Assembly (NCBI GenBank): GCA_028279725.1
Contig: JANQNE010000007.1
Location: 1-64,000, forward strand
DNA: 64,000 nt
Source of the DNA: Candidatus Nanoarchaeia archaeon
GTDB lineage: Archaea > Nanobdellota > Nanobdellia > Woesearchaeales > JANQNE01
Direction of reading: 5' to 3'
The position numbers were made by a program, and so were the translations under genes. Below, piece after piece: positions 1-7,145 of this stretch. A model generated the notes under the pieces. That model saw only the letters and a program-made list of their open reading frames with translations, did not search any database and was not told the DNA's origin. The stretch's first letter is position 1. Each line of letters begins with the position of its first letter.

Positions 1-11
1 TCAGAAGAAAG

Positions 12-614
12 GTGTTGATAACATTCTTTGTATTTCTTTATATCTGGAAAGTTGGAGCTCAGGAGCTAAAAAAGGTTGGAGTTGATCCAAAAACAGTCAA
101 CAAAGAATTCAGTATGAAAGCTTTTATTCCTGATTCTGTTCTTAAGTCCCTTATGGAAGATATGAATAAAGGGATCAAGGAAGTTGATGCTGCAAGAAAA
201 GCAGGAGTCAGTCAGGAAAGTGCATTGAAAGAAGTTGACGCTACAGATTCTGTCAAGGCTATCATCAGTGCTATTGGTGGAAAAGCTGCTGAACATGCAA
301 AAAATAAAGATTATGCAAAGATGAATAAAGCTGTTGATTCATTAAGATCATTCTGTAACACGCTCGGAAAACACAATAAGCATGCAAAGAAAAAATTTGA
401 AATAGGGGTTAACAAAGTTTTCTGGAACCTTTGGTATGACATAAAAGCCAGCTTAAGAAAATCAGATGCTGCAGGTGCAGAAGCTACTTATACGGTTGCA
501 TTGAGCCTTGGAGAGAAGCATGGCATTGCCAAATGGTTGAAAAGATTAAGGGAAAAGATCGGACCTAAGATAGAAAAAGTAAAGGTAAGAGTTGCTGCTT
601 CAGCAAGGTTATGA
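12..614 (+). CDS. Hypothetical helical protein, possibly 5'-truncated
   Basis: I do not recognise this protein. The frame is open to the window edge, so the GTG at 12 may not be the true start and the gene may begin outside the window. The first 15 residues are hydrophobic (LITFFVFLYIW) and look like the end of a membrane segment. The remainder is Lys/Ala-rich and predicted helical, and ends in a basic tail (KIEKVKVRVAASARL). It converges with the minus-strand gene at 619, leaving only 4 bases between stop codons. A membrane-attached helical protein is all that can be said. That it is a real gene is supported by its length and smooth archaeal-like composition. Confidence 0.6.
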   Translation: MLITFFVFLYIWKVGAQELKKVGVDPKTVNKEFSMKAFIPDSVLKSLMEDMNKGIKEVDAARKAGVSQESALKEVDATDSVKAIISAIGGKAAEHAKNKDYAKMNKAVDSLRSFCNTLGKHNKHAKKKFEIGVNKVFWNLWYDIKASLRKSDAAGAEATYTVALSLGEKHGIAKWLKRLREKIGPKIEKVKVRVAASARL

Positions 615-618
615 ATGT

Positions 619-1356
619 TCACCTTTGACCTAAAGGTATTTTCTCAGAAACTCTTTCTTTAAGATCTTCATAATACATCCTTATATCTTCATGCAGCTGT
701 TTTGGATCATAGGTTCTCTGTATTCCAGGCTCAACAGTTATACAAGGGCTTCCTTCTATAAGTTTTAATCTGTTGGCTATCTCAAAATTGATATAATCAA
801 TCTCACCTTTCTCAGTCAGCTCTTCGCTGAAGTCATCCCCGCCCAAAAACAGTAATTCCTCTCTGTATGACCTATCGCCAGCAGAATATTTCAGGAAAAC
901 CTCAGTTGGTTTTTTCAGAAGTATAGGAACTTTTCCAAAAACAGGTTCAGGATTCCTGTTATGTCTTAACTCATTATCCTGATAAAAAGCAAATCCCAGA
1001 ACATTATAGAAATCGCCAAGTTCACCTGAACTTATGCCTAACTCTCCTGCAAAAAGGTTTGATAAAGAATCATTACCAGAAAAATTCCTATGCATCTTTT
1101 TTGCTCTTTTAGGATCACTCCCTAATATCAAATTATACTCATCTAATTTTTCATCAGATATTGGATCAAGACCCCTCTCTATCTCATGTCTTCTATAATC
1201 ATCCAACAGATCAGCACCCATAAGACCTTTATTTCCTATAGCTTCTTCCTTCTCTAAAACAGGCGCTTTGATCTCTAGCTCAATACTCTCTATTCTGCTC
1301 TCTAGATCATTAAAGAACTCACTAAAATTACCTAGAGCGACCCGCTCTGTTCCCAT
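619..1356 (-). CDS. Hypothetical protein, 245 aa
   Basis: This is an unrecognised soluble acidic protein with no signal peptide or membrane segment. The N-terminal third is charged and helical (FFNDLESRIESIELEIKAP); the C-terminal half is mixed alpha/beta and contains a Tyr/Glu-rich stretch. ATG at 1356 is preceded by a GGAGG ribosome site, which supports the start. Reading upstream on the minus strand there is a BRE/TATA-like sequence (CCGAAACATTTATAAA). It lies inside a 62-bp element that recurs at 36112-36172 upstream of another unknown gene (see both regulatory entries). The gene is divergent from rfcL. The function is unknown; shared regulation with the second gene is an inference. Confidence 0.65.
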   Translation of the reverse strand: MGTERVALGNFSEFFNDLESRIESIELEIKAPVLEKEEAIGNKGLMGADLLDDYRRHEIERGLDPISDEKLDEYNLILGSDPKRAKKMHRNFSGNDSLSNLFAGELGISSGELGDFYNVLGFAFYQDNELRHNRNPEPVFGKVPILLKKPTEVFLKYSAGDRSYREELLFLGGDDFSEELTEKGEIDYINFEIANRLKLIEGSPCITVEPGIQRTYDPKQLHEDIRMYYEDLKERVSEKIPLGQR

Positions 1357-1398
1357 CTGTTCCCTCCGTTATCTATAAGCTATTAGGCACTTACCCTT

Positions 1399-1460
1399 TA
1401 TAAATGTTTCGGTTATTTGACTACTAATTAGTGATGAAATTTATATAAATTATATAACCA
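1399..1460. promoter_or_regulatory. Duplicated promoter/operator element, copy A
   Basis: A 62-bp intergenic element lies between divergent genes. It carries a TATA/BRE for the minus-strand gene (TATAAATGTTTCGG on the plus strand), a perfect palindrome ACTAATTAGT in the middle, and a second AT-rich TATA-like block (TATATAAATTATATAA) facing rfcL. Nearly the same string occurs at 36112-36172. The palindrome is a plausible operator for a dimeric regulator. Confidence 0.6.
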
Positions 1461-1494
1461 TAACTTAATAAACTTCCATAATTTCAGTTCAAAG

Positions 1495-2697
1495 ATGATC
1501 CCGTGGACTAAAAAATACCAGCCAGAAAATAGTTCTGATATTGAAGACCAGGACACGTCAGATCTGAAAAAATTTATTGAAAACTATAAGAAACAGAAGA
1601 AAAAAGCAGCTATAATCTATGGTCCTTCTGGAAATGGGAAGACCTCTTCAGTCTACGCATTAGCTAATGAACTTGATCTAGAAGTCATAGAAGTAAATGC
1701 ATCAGATTTCAGGAATCAGGATAAGATAAACTCAAGTGTCGGCCAGGCTGCAACGCAGATGAGTCTTTTCTCAAAAGGAAAGATTATCCTTGTTGATGAG
1801 ATTGACGGATTATCCGGAACAAAAGACCGTGGCGGTGTTCCTGCAATAATAAAGATCATCGCAAAATCAGCTTTCCCCATTATCCTTACATCAAACAATC
1901 CATATGATCAAAAATTTTCTTCACTAAGAAAAAAGTGCGAACTCATCCAGTTCAAAGAACTTCCATATACCTCAGTTCTTAAAGTGCTGAAAAAGATCTG
2001 TGAAAAAGAAACTATAAAATTTGACGAGATTGCACTGAAATCATTGGCAAGAAGATGCGGCGGAGATCTTAGAAGCGCAGTCACAGATTTGCAGACACTT
2101 TGCCATTCTTCAAAAGAACTTACAACAAAATCACTGGAAGATCTGGGAGACAGAGAAAAGACAGACACTATGCTTAACGCTTTGGTAAAAATATTCAAGA
2201 CAACAGACCCTTCTATTGCAGTCAGCGCTTTTGATCACACCAATGAAGACCTGGACAAAGCTATGCTTTGGCTTGACGAAAATCTTCCCCTAGAATACAA
2301 AAAAGCAGAAGATCTTGCAAGAGCTTATGATCATTTCTCAAAAGCAGATGTCTTCTTCGGAAGAATCAGAAGATGGCAGCACTGGAGATACCTGATCTAC
2401 GTCAACGCATTGCTCACAGCAGGCATAGCAACTGCAAAAGATGAGAAATACAAAGAGTTCATAAAATACAAACCAACAGGAAGGATCCTAAAATTATGGT
2501 GGGCAAAACAAAAGTCTATGAAAAAGAAAGCTATCTGCCAAAAGATAGCTGACCGCACCCATACTTCTATTAAAAGAGCTATGCATGACACATTCCCATA
2601 CATAAAAAATATCTTCAAGAAAGACAAAGAACAATCAAAGATACTTTCAGAACAGCTTGATCTAAGCAAAGAAGAAGTAGCCTGGCTGAAGAAATAG
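1495..2697 (+). CDS. rfcL: Replication factor C large subunit (clamp loader ATPase)
   Basis: RFC-L is the AAA+ subunit of the archaeal clamp loader, which opens and loads PCNA at primer ends. The protein (400 aa) starts with the family's PWTKKYQP motif. It has a Walker A GPSGNGKT near residue 44, Walker B ILVDEID near 97, and sensor regions (LTSNNPYD near 131; GGDLRSAV near 190). The C-terminal collar region ends LSKEEVAWLKK without an obvious PCNA-binding PIP box, which many archaeal RFC-L proteins carry. The length is at the short end of the family. A TATA-like block lies in the shared 1399-1460 element. No small-subunit gene is in the window. Confidence 0.95.
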   Translation: MIPWTKKYQPENSSDIEDQDTSDLKKFIENYKKQKKKAAIIYGPSGNGKTSSVYALANELDLEVIEVNASDFRNQDKINSSVGQAATQMSLFSKGKIILVDEIDGLSGTKDRGGVPAIIKIIAKSAFPIILTSNNPYDQKFSSLRKKCELIQFKELPYTSVLKVLKKICEKETIKFDEIALKSLARRCGGDLRSAVTDLQTLCHSSKELTTKSLEDLGDREKTDTMLNALVKIFKTTDPSIAVSAFDHTNEDLDKAMLWLDENLPLEYKKAEDLARAYDHFSKADVFFGRIRRWQHWRYLIYVNALLTAGIATAKDEKYKEFIKYKPTGRILKLWWAKQKSMKKKAICQKIADRTHTSIKRAMHDTFPYIKNIFKKDKEQSKILSEQLDLSKEEVAWLKK

Positions 2698-2775
2698 TTG
2701 CAAATAATCTAAAAGGCCAAAAATAGGTGGGTCGTTTGCGATATGTTTATAAATTATGATTAACTGAATTCCAAT

Positions 2776-3285
2776 ATGAAAGACTTACATGAAAGATGGC
2801 CTCATAGGTGGGTTAATCCAAAAGCAAAATCCGGAAGATCACCTTTACATGAATTAGGCGTATTTGCTAAAGAAGACATAAAAAAAGGAGAAATGATTTG
2901 TATTTTTGGAGGAGTCATTGTGCCTAGTTCAGAGATTAAAGATTATTGGAGTAAGATGAGTCATGTGGGAATTCAGATTCATGAAAAATTTTTCATGGTA
3001 CCTACAGATAGAGAAGAGTTAGAACTTACTGGCGTATTTAATCATTCTTGCGATCCAAATATAGGGTTTTTAGAAGACATTCAGTTCGTAGCAATAAAAG
3101 ACATAAAAGCTGGAGAAGAATTAGTTTTTGATTATGCATTTAGTGAATCTTTGATGGAATCATTCGAGTGTAAATGTAATTCAAATAAATGTAGAAAACA
3201 GATAACTTCAAACGATTGGAAGATTCCTGAAGTACAGAGTAAGTACAAAAAATACTTCTCACCTTATTTACGAAAGAAGATTTAA
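2776..3285 (+). CDS. SET-domain protein lysine methyltransferase
   Basis: This 169-residue protein is almost entirely one SET domain, the fold that moves methyl groups from S-adenosylmethionine to protein lysines. Visible motifs are GVFAKEDIKKGE near residue 27, the pseudoknot FNHSCDPN near 88, GEELVFDYAF near 115 with the catalytic Tyr, and a post-SET cysteine cluster (CKCNSNKC). The spacing matches short stand-alone SET proteins seen in bacteria and some archaea. The ATG at 2776 follows a TATA-like TTTATAAAT about 25 bases upstream, so the message may be leaderless. The substrate is unknown; chromatin or ribosomal proteins are plausible. Horizontal acquisition is possible. Confidence 0.88.
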   Translation: MKDLHERWPHRWVNPKAKSGRSPLHELGVFAKEDIKKGEMICIFGGVIVPSSEIKDYWSKMSHVGIQIHEKFFMVPTDREELELTGVFNHSCDPNIGFLEDIQFVAIKDIKAGEELVFDYAFSESLMESFECKCNSNKCRKQITSNDWKIPEVQSKYKKYFSPYLRKKI

Positions 3286-3335
3286 CAAAAAACTTTATAA
3301 ATAGCAACCCATAATTCTTAACAGAGGGGTATTTA

Positions 3336-4850
3336 ATGGCTTTAACTATAGAAGATATGGCTTTATTTTGCAAGAAAAAGGGGTTGATATTTCCTAATTC
3401 TGAGATCTATAATGGTATGGCTGGTTTCTTTGACTATGGACCATTAGGTGTTGAGATAAAGAACTCTATAAAACAAAGCTGGTGGAAAATATTTGTCCAG
3501 GACAGAGAAGATGTTGTGGGTATTGACGGAACAATACTATCAAATCCAAATGTTTGGGTTGCTTCAGGCCACGTAGGCTGCTTTGCAGACATAATGGTAG
3601 AATGCACTAAATGCAAAAGCAGAGTCAGAGGAGATCAGATGATCGAAGATGCACTGAAGATACAGGCAGACGGCCTGAGTGCAGAAGACATAGACAAACT
3701 CATACAAGAAAACGACATCAAATGCCCTAACTGTAAATCTGATTTTGGAAAAGCAGGGTCTTTCAACCTGATGTTCCAGACTTTTGTAGGACCAAAACAG
3801 GATAAAGAAAATATAGCCTATCTAAGGCCAGAGACAGCTCAATTGATCTTCACAAACTTCAAATTAGTGACAGAAACATCAAGAGTAAAGCTTCCTTTTG
3901 GTATAGCTCAGATGGGTAAAGCTTTCAGGAATGAGATCTCTCCAAGAGATTTTCTTTTCAGGACAAGAGAATTTGAGCAGATGGAGATTGAGTTCTTCAT
4001 ACATCCAAATGAAAAGAAATGCAATATCTTAAAAGACAAGAAATTCAAGTTCAACATTCTCACATCAGATGATCAGGAAAAGAACAATGCACATAAAGAG
4101 ATGACTGTCTCAGATATGCTGAAAGCAAAACTAATGTCTCAATGGCATGTTTACTGGCTTAAAGAATTATATCAATGGTTCTTAGACCTTGGAATCAAGC
4201 CAGAAAACTTAAGATTGAGGGAGCATCTTAAAGATGAGCTTGCCCACTACTCTTCAGCATGCTTTGATATTGAATACAGATTTCCTTTTGGATGGAAAGA
4301 GATCCATGGATGTGCTGACAGAGGAGACTTTGATCTTAAGCAGCACAAAGAACATTCAAAGAGCAACATAGAGATGTTTGATGAAGGGACAAAAACAAAG
4401 ATTCTTCCTTGTGTTATAGAACCATCTCAGGGAGTTGACAGAGCATTGCTTTCATTCTTATTCGACGCATATGAAGATGACAAAGAAAGAGGAAACATTG
4501 TCCTCAAGCTAAGCCCAAAACTAGCTCCCATAAAAGTAGCTGTATTCCCATTAGTCAAAAAAGAAGGTCTTCCAGAACTAGCTAAAAAGATATGCGATAA
4601 CCTAAAGAAAGAATTCACAGTATCATACGATCAGGCAGGATCTGTCGGAAGACGTTATGCAAGAAATGATGAGATAGGAACTCCATACTGTATAACAGTT
4701 GATTTTGATTCATTAAAAGATAAGACTGTAACTATAAGAGACAGAGACTCAACAAAACAAGTGCGTGCTAAAATCAGCACATTAAAGACTGTTATTCCTA
4801 AATTACTGTCGGGAAAGCTGGCTTTCGGGAAAGCTGGCAAATTATTATAA
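3336..4850 (+). CDS. glyS: Glycyl-tRNA synthetase (class II, dimeric type)
   Basis: This enzyme charges tRNA-Gly with glycine. The 504-residue protein is the alpha2-type GlyRS of archaea and eukaryotes. It begins with a class II catalytic entry (GLIFPNSEIYNGMAGFFDYGPLG). It carries a zinc-binding Cys pair set (CTKCKSR near 90; CPNCKSDFG near 131), motif 2 (FRNEISPRDFLFRTREFEQMEIEFF near 199) and motif 3 near 360 (GVDRALLSFLFDAY). The C-terminal anticodon-binding domain (IKVAVFPLVKK onward) is complete. AGAGGGG eight bases upstream of the ATG acts as ribosome site. Its stop is followed 12 bases later by the structured element at 4862. Confidence 0.96.
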   Translation: MALTIEDMALFCKKKGLIFPNSEIYNGMAGFFDYGPLGVEIKNSIKQSWWKIFVQDREDVVGIDGTILSNPNVWVASGHVGCFADIMVECTKCKSRVRGDQMIEDALKIQADGLSAEDIDKLIQENDIKCPNCKSDFGKAGSFNLMFQTFVGPKQDKENIAYLRPETAQLIFTNFKLVTETSRVKLPFGIAQMGKAFRNEISPRDFLFRTREFEQMEIEFFIHPNEKKCNILKDKKFKFNILTSDDQEKNNAHKEMTVSDMLKAKLMSQWHVYWLKELYQWFLDLGIKPENLRLREHLKDELAHYSSACFDIEYRFPFGWKEIHGCADRGDFDLKQHKEHSKSNIEMFDEGTKTKILPCVIEPSQGVDRALLSFLFDAYEDDKERGNIVLKLSPKLAPIKVAVFPLVKKEGLPELAKKICDNLKKEFTVSYDQAGSVGRRYARNDEIGTPYCITVDFDSLKDKTVTIRDRDSTKQVRAKISTLKTVIPKLLSGKLAFGKAGKLL

Positions 4851-4861
4851 GGGGGGTGTTG

Positions 4862-4954
4862 TGCATAGTGCCAGGCGAAGTGCTTGGTATAAGTTCCAGA
4901 ACATTAGAATCTGGAATACAGCAATAAAAGAAGCTGTACGTAGCGCACTATGCA
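4862..4954 (+). ncRNA. Structured repeat / candidate ncRNA, copy 1 of 3
   Basis: A 93-nt element is bounded by a perfect 10-bp inverted repeat (TGCATAGTGC at 4862-4871, GCACTATGCA at 4945-4954). Inside are three hairpins: CCAGGC/GCTTGG (one G-U), TTCCAGA/TCTGGAA and ACAGC/GCTGT, so the whole can fold as a multi-branched RNA. Flanking the basal stem are short motifs AGGCGAAG and GTAGCG. Related elements lie at 39777-39867 and 46162-46253. It starts 12 bases after the glyS stop. It could be a 3'UTR structure, a small RNA, or a MITE-like mobile palindrome. Confidence 0.6.
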
Positions 4955-4958
4955 TTTT

Positions 4959-4989
4959 GAACAGCAACATTTATATAGTATGGCTGTTC
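4959..4989. promoter_or_regulatory. TATA box enclosed by 7-bp inverted repeat
   Basis: GAACAGC (4959-4965) and GCTGTTC (4983-4989) form an inverted repeat around the TATA box TTTATATA (4970-4977) of the downstream AbrB-like gene. A second small palindrome CTGAAATTCAG lies at 4998-5008, near the expected transcription start. This layout suits a dimeric repressor blocking TBP/TFB, possibly autoregulation by the downstream gene product. Confidence 0.45.
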
Positions 4990-5029
4990 CATTATTACTG
5001 AAATTCAGAAGTTTGGCATTTCAAATAAT

Positions 5030-5218
5030 ATGAAATACAAATTAACTGAATTTCATAAAATCAGAAAAATGAAGATTGTTCAATGTGATAAAAGAGGGCA
5101 GATAGTTATTCCTAAATCTATCAGAGCTAAGCTCAAGCTTAAAGAGAACTCTGCTTTCTGGATTCTCACAAACAATAAAGGAGAGATAACTCTAAAGCCT
5201 ATTGAGGAGCCAAAATGA
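5030..5218 (+). CDS. AbrB/SpoVT-like swapped-hairpin DNA-binding protein
   Basis: This 62-residue protein has the AbrB/MazE-type DNA-binding hairpin: CDKRGQIVIPKSIRAKLKLKENS near residues 19-41, then a beta strand ending ITLKPIEEPK. Proteins of this fold dimerise and bind palindromic DNA; in antitoxins they pair with a toxin. Translation may instead start at the internal ATG at 5072 region (MKIVQCDKRG), which would remove the first 13 residues. Its stop overlaps the ATG of the membrane protein at 5215 by 4 bases (ATGA), so the two are co-translated. That partner does not look like a PIN or MazF toxin, so a transcription regulator role is more likely. Inverted repeats in its promoter suggest autoregulation. 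Confidence 0.8.
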   Translation: MKYKLTEFHKIRKMKIVQCDKRGQIVIPKSIRAKLKLKENSAFWILTNNKGEITLKPIEEPK

Positions 5219-6186
5219 AACTGTTCAAAAGAAGGGATTTTGTACTTTTGATCTTCTTGATCCTAGCTCCGATGCTGGTCTTCTATTCTACTAAGACATA
5301 CACATCAATCACAGGAGCTGTAATCTATTCAGAAGATGTAATCCCAGATGTAGAACAATTGGCTTTAAACCATCCATTGACAAGATTAGCTGCTCCAGGA
5401 TCAAAGATGTGTGTCATCATAGATGACGCAGCAGATCATGTTTCATTCAATATAGATAAGAATGGAGTTGATGACTTCAACATAACTGAAGCAAGCTACC
5501 AGTACTGTGATACTGCTGAAAATGAGGATTTCATATTAGAGTTCCTTGACATAAACTCATTCAGGAACCAGGTAAATGATAATTCATGCAACGCTTTCAA
5601 GAAAGGCTGGGGAGGATCAGACTATTACTTCCTTATCTCAAGGTTCGTAGAAAAAGGTGGAGCTATCATCTGTAATGAAGAATTTGAAGAGATGTACTGC
5701 GGAGCTGTCAATTACTGCTACACTGATGATGAGGTTGAAGCTTATGGCCTAGGCTGCTGCAGTGATCATTTCATAACTGATGAAGAGGCAGATATCTATG
5801 ATTCATTATTATCAGAAGGTATCAGCCAGGGAACTACTGTAGACAGGCCGGAGATAAGAAAACAGGAAGAAACAGTTCAGCCACAAACACCTGCAACATC
5901 TCCTTATCAGGCAGAACCATCAATGATCGCAAGCGGTTCATTGATGATCTGGGTAATTCTTCCGGTAATCATAATAGTTCTTGCAGGAGGCATATTTGCT
6001 GCACTTAAGCTGCACAAGCCAAAAACACCGGCTGTAAACCCGCAGATCCAGCAGCTTCAAAATTACATAATGGCAACATTACAGACAGGATACCCGAGCG
6101 ACCAGCTATACTACTATCTTTTGCAGCAGGGCTGGTCTAAAAGCATTCTAGACCACGTCTTCCAAAACATTTATAAAAGACAATAG
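5215..6186 (+). CDS. Membrane-anchored protein with Cys-rich ectodomain and C-terminal QGW domain
   Basis: I do not recognise this 323-residue protein as a named family. It has an N-terminal hydrophobic segment (VLLIFLILAPMLVFY, residues 10-24) followed by an acidic, Cys-containing presumed outer domain (about 40-220). A Pro/Thr linker, a second membrane helix near 240-262 (MIWVILPVIIIVLAGGIFAAL) and a short cytoplasmic domain follow. The last 35 residues (DQLYYYLLQQGWSKSILDHVF) resemble residues 50-75 of the coiled-coil protein at 20666. Eleven or so cysteines in the outer domain suggest disulfides or metal binding. It overlaps the AbrB-like gene by 4 bases. Confidence 0.7.
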   Translation: MKLFKRRDFVLLIFLILAPMLVFYSTKTYTSITGAVIYSEDVIPDVEQLALNHPLTRLAAPGSKMCVIIDDAADHVSFNIDKNGVDDFNITEASYQYCDTAENEDFILEFLDINSFRNQVNDNSCNAFKKGWGGSDYYFLISRFVEKGGAIICNEEFEEMYCGAVNYCYTDDEVEAYGLGCCSDHFITDEEADIYDSLLSEGISQGTTVDRPEIRKQEETVQPQTPATSPYQAEPSMIASGSLMIWVILPVIIIVLAGGIFAALKLHKPKTPAVNPQIQQLQNYIMATLQTGYPSDQLYYYLLQQGWSKSILDHVFQNIYKRQ

Positions 6187-6199
6187 ATTTTCTGCGCCT

Positions 6200-6622
6200 A
6201 TGCCAATTGCAGATTTACAACCAAGGCAGGGAAAAGTCGAAGTTGAAGCAGAAGTAGTTGACAAAGGCGAAATCAGGGAATTCAACAAATTTGGTAAAGC
6301 TGGCAGAGTATGCAACGCAAAGATCAAAGATGATTCCGGAGAGATTGCACTGACACTCTGGAACGAACAGATCGACCAGGTTAATGTTGGAGACAAGATA
6401 AAGATAACAAACGGCTATGTCAACGAATGGCAAGGTGAAAAACAGCTTACAACAGGTAAGTTCGGTAATCTAGAGATAGTGAGCCAGTCTGAAGTAACTG
6501 CTGATGAAAGGACAGAAGCAGACCTTGCTGCTGGAGAAACAGCTTCCGACAAAGGAGAGCACATAATGACTGAAGATGAGCTTTCTGAAGATCCTGTCCA
6601 GGAAGAAGAAAAGATCGAATAG
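6200..6622 (+). CDS. OB-fold nucleic-acid-binding protein (RPA/SSB-like)
   Basis: The 140-residue protein begins with an OB fold of the archaeal single-stranded-DNA-binding type. It shows VEVEAEVVDKGEIREF, then KAGRVCNAKIKDDSGEIALTLWNEQID, then VGDKIKITNGYVNEWQGEKQLTTGKFG, matching the order in RPA/SSB-like proteins. The last 45 residues are a strongly acidic tail (EDELSEDPVQEEEKIE), as in bacterial SSB proteins, where the tail recruits partners. It lacks the zinc finger of larger RPA proteins. It starts 13 bases after the preceding membrane-protein stop and is followed by tRNA-Phe. Binding of ssDNA is inferred from the fold; RNA binding is possible. Confidence 0.85.
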   Translation: MPIADLQPRQGKVEVEAEVVDKGEIREFNKFGKAGRVCNAKIKDDSGEIALTLWNEQIDQVNVGDKIKITNGYVNEWQGEKQLTTGKFGNLEIVSQSEVTADERTEADLAAGETASDKGEHIMTEDELSEDPVQEEEKIE

Positions 6623-6638
6623 GTTCTCGTTTCTGTTT

Positions 6639-6712
6639 GGGGACGTAGCTCAGACTGGGAGAGCACTACGCTGAAGACGTAGGTGTCCCGAGTTCAAATC
6701 TCGGCGTCCCCA
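6639..6712 (+). tRNA. tRNA-Phe(GAA)
   Basis: A complete cloverleaf is visible: acceptor GGGGACG/CGTCCCC, D-arm GCTC/GAGC, anticodon stem CTACG/CGTAG with loop CTGAAGA (anticodon GAA at 6673-6675), T-arm CCGAG/CTCGG with loop TTCAAAT, and discriminator A. No intron and no encoded CCA are present. Confidence 0.97.
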
Positions 6713-6717
6713 TTTTT

Positions 6718-7101
6718 CTAGATATATGAGCCGCAAGTCCTTCTGGTATACAGAAGAACTATAACACCTGCAAGAAGTAGGATTGATAAGACTATCAGGA
6801 TTGTAATCATCATCTTTTTCTGCCCTTTGCTCATATTTTTCCATGTCTTTCTGTTCTTCTTCCACTTATCCTTGTTGACCAGGCCTATTATCATAAAGAT
6901 TATCCCTATAGAAAAGAAACTGCTAAGTCCGTCATACCTGAAGAAAGAAAAGAGGCCAAATATGGCCCAGACCAGCCCTATCACAAACAGGGCATAATAA
7001 TCAGTAGGCTTCTTCTTACCCTTTGCAGAAAAGAATACAACTAAAGCTAGGACCAGAAGCAACACTAGAATTACGATCAATAGCCAAGGTTTAGTTCCCA
7101 T
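6718..7101 (-). CDS. Small multi-pass membrane protein
   Basis: An unrecognised protein of about 127 residues with four hydrophobic segments: PWLLIVILVLLLVLALVVFF, YALFVIGLVWAIFGLFSFF, FFSIGIIFMIIGLV and MMITILIVLSILLLAGVIVLLY. Basic loops (KGKKKPTD, KDKWKKNRKTWKN) indicate which sides face the cytoplasm. I chose the ATG at 7101 rather than 7140. The longer frame would start upstream of the TATA-like TTATATATC near 7120-7130, and a leaderless start about 25 bases downstream fits 7101. The end lies 6 bases past tRNA-Phe on the other strand. The function is unknown. Confidence 0.65.
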   Translation of the reverse strand: MGTKPWLLIVILVLLLVLALVVFFSAKGKKKPTDYYALFVIGLVWAIFGLFSFFRYDGLSSFFSIGIIFMIIGLVNKDKWKKNRKTWKNMSKGQKKMMITILIVLSILLLAGVIVLLYTRRTCGSYI

Positions 7102-7145
7102 GCCATTGCTTATACCTGAATGATATATAAGCTTTTTCAAAATAA

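Noticed and set aside
66-296. Open frames on the opposite strand of real genes throughout the window
   Set aside because: They have shadow-type composition (Ser/Phe/Leu-rich, no motifs) and lie fully inside genes with recognised families or better starts.
4862-4954. Copy 1 read as a tRNA or C/D-box RNA
   Set aside because: No anticodon arm of seven bases, no T-loop TTCRANY, and no RUGAUGA/CUGA box pairs; the fold does not fit either.
5030-6186. AbrB-like gene and its partner as a MazEF-type toxin-antitoxin pair
   Set aside because: The overlapping partner is a two-helix membrane protein with a Cys-rich ectodomain, not a MazF or PIN toxin.
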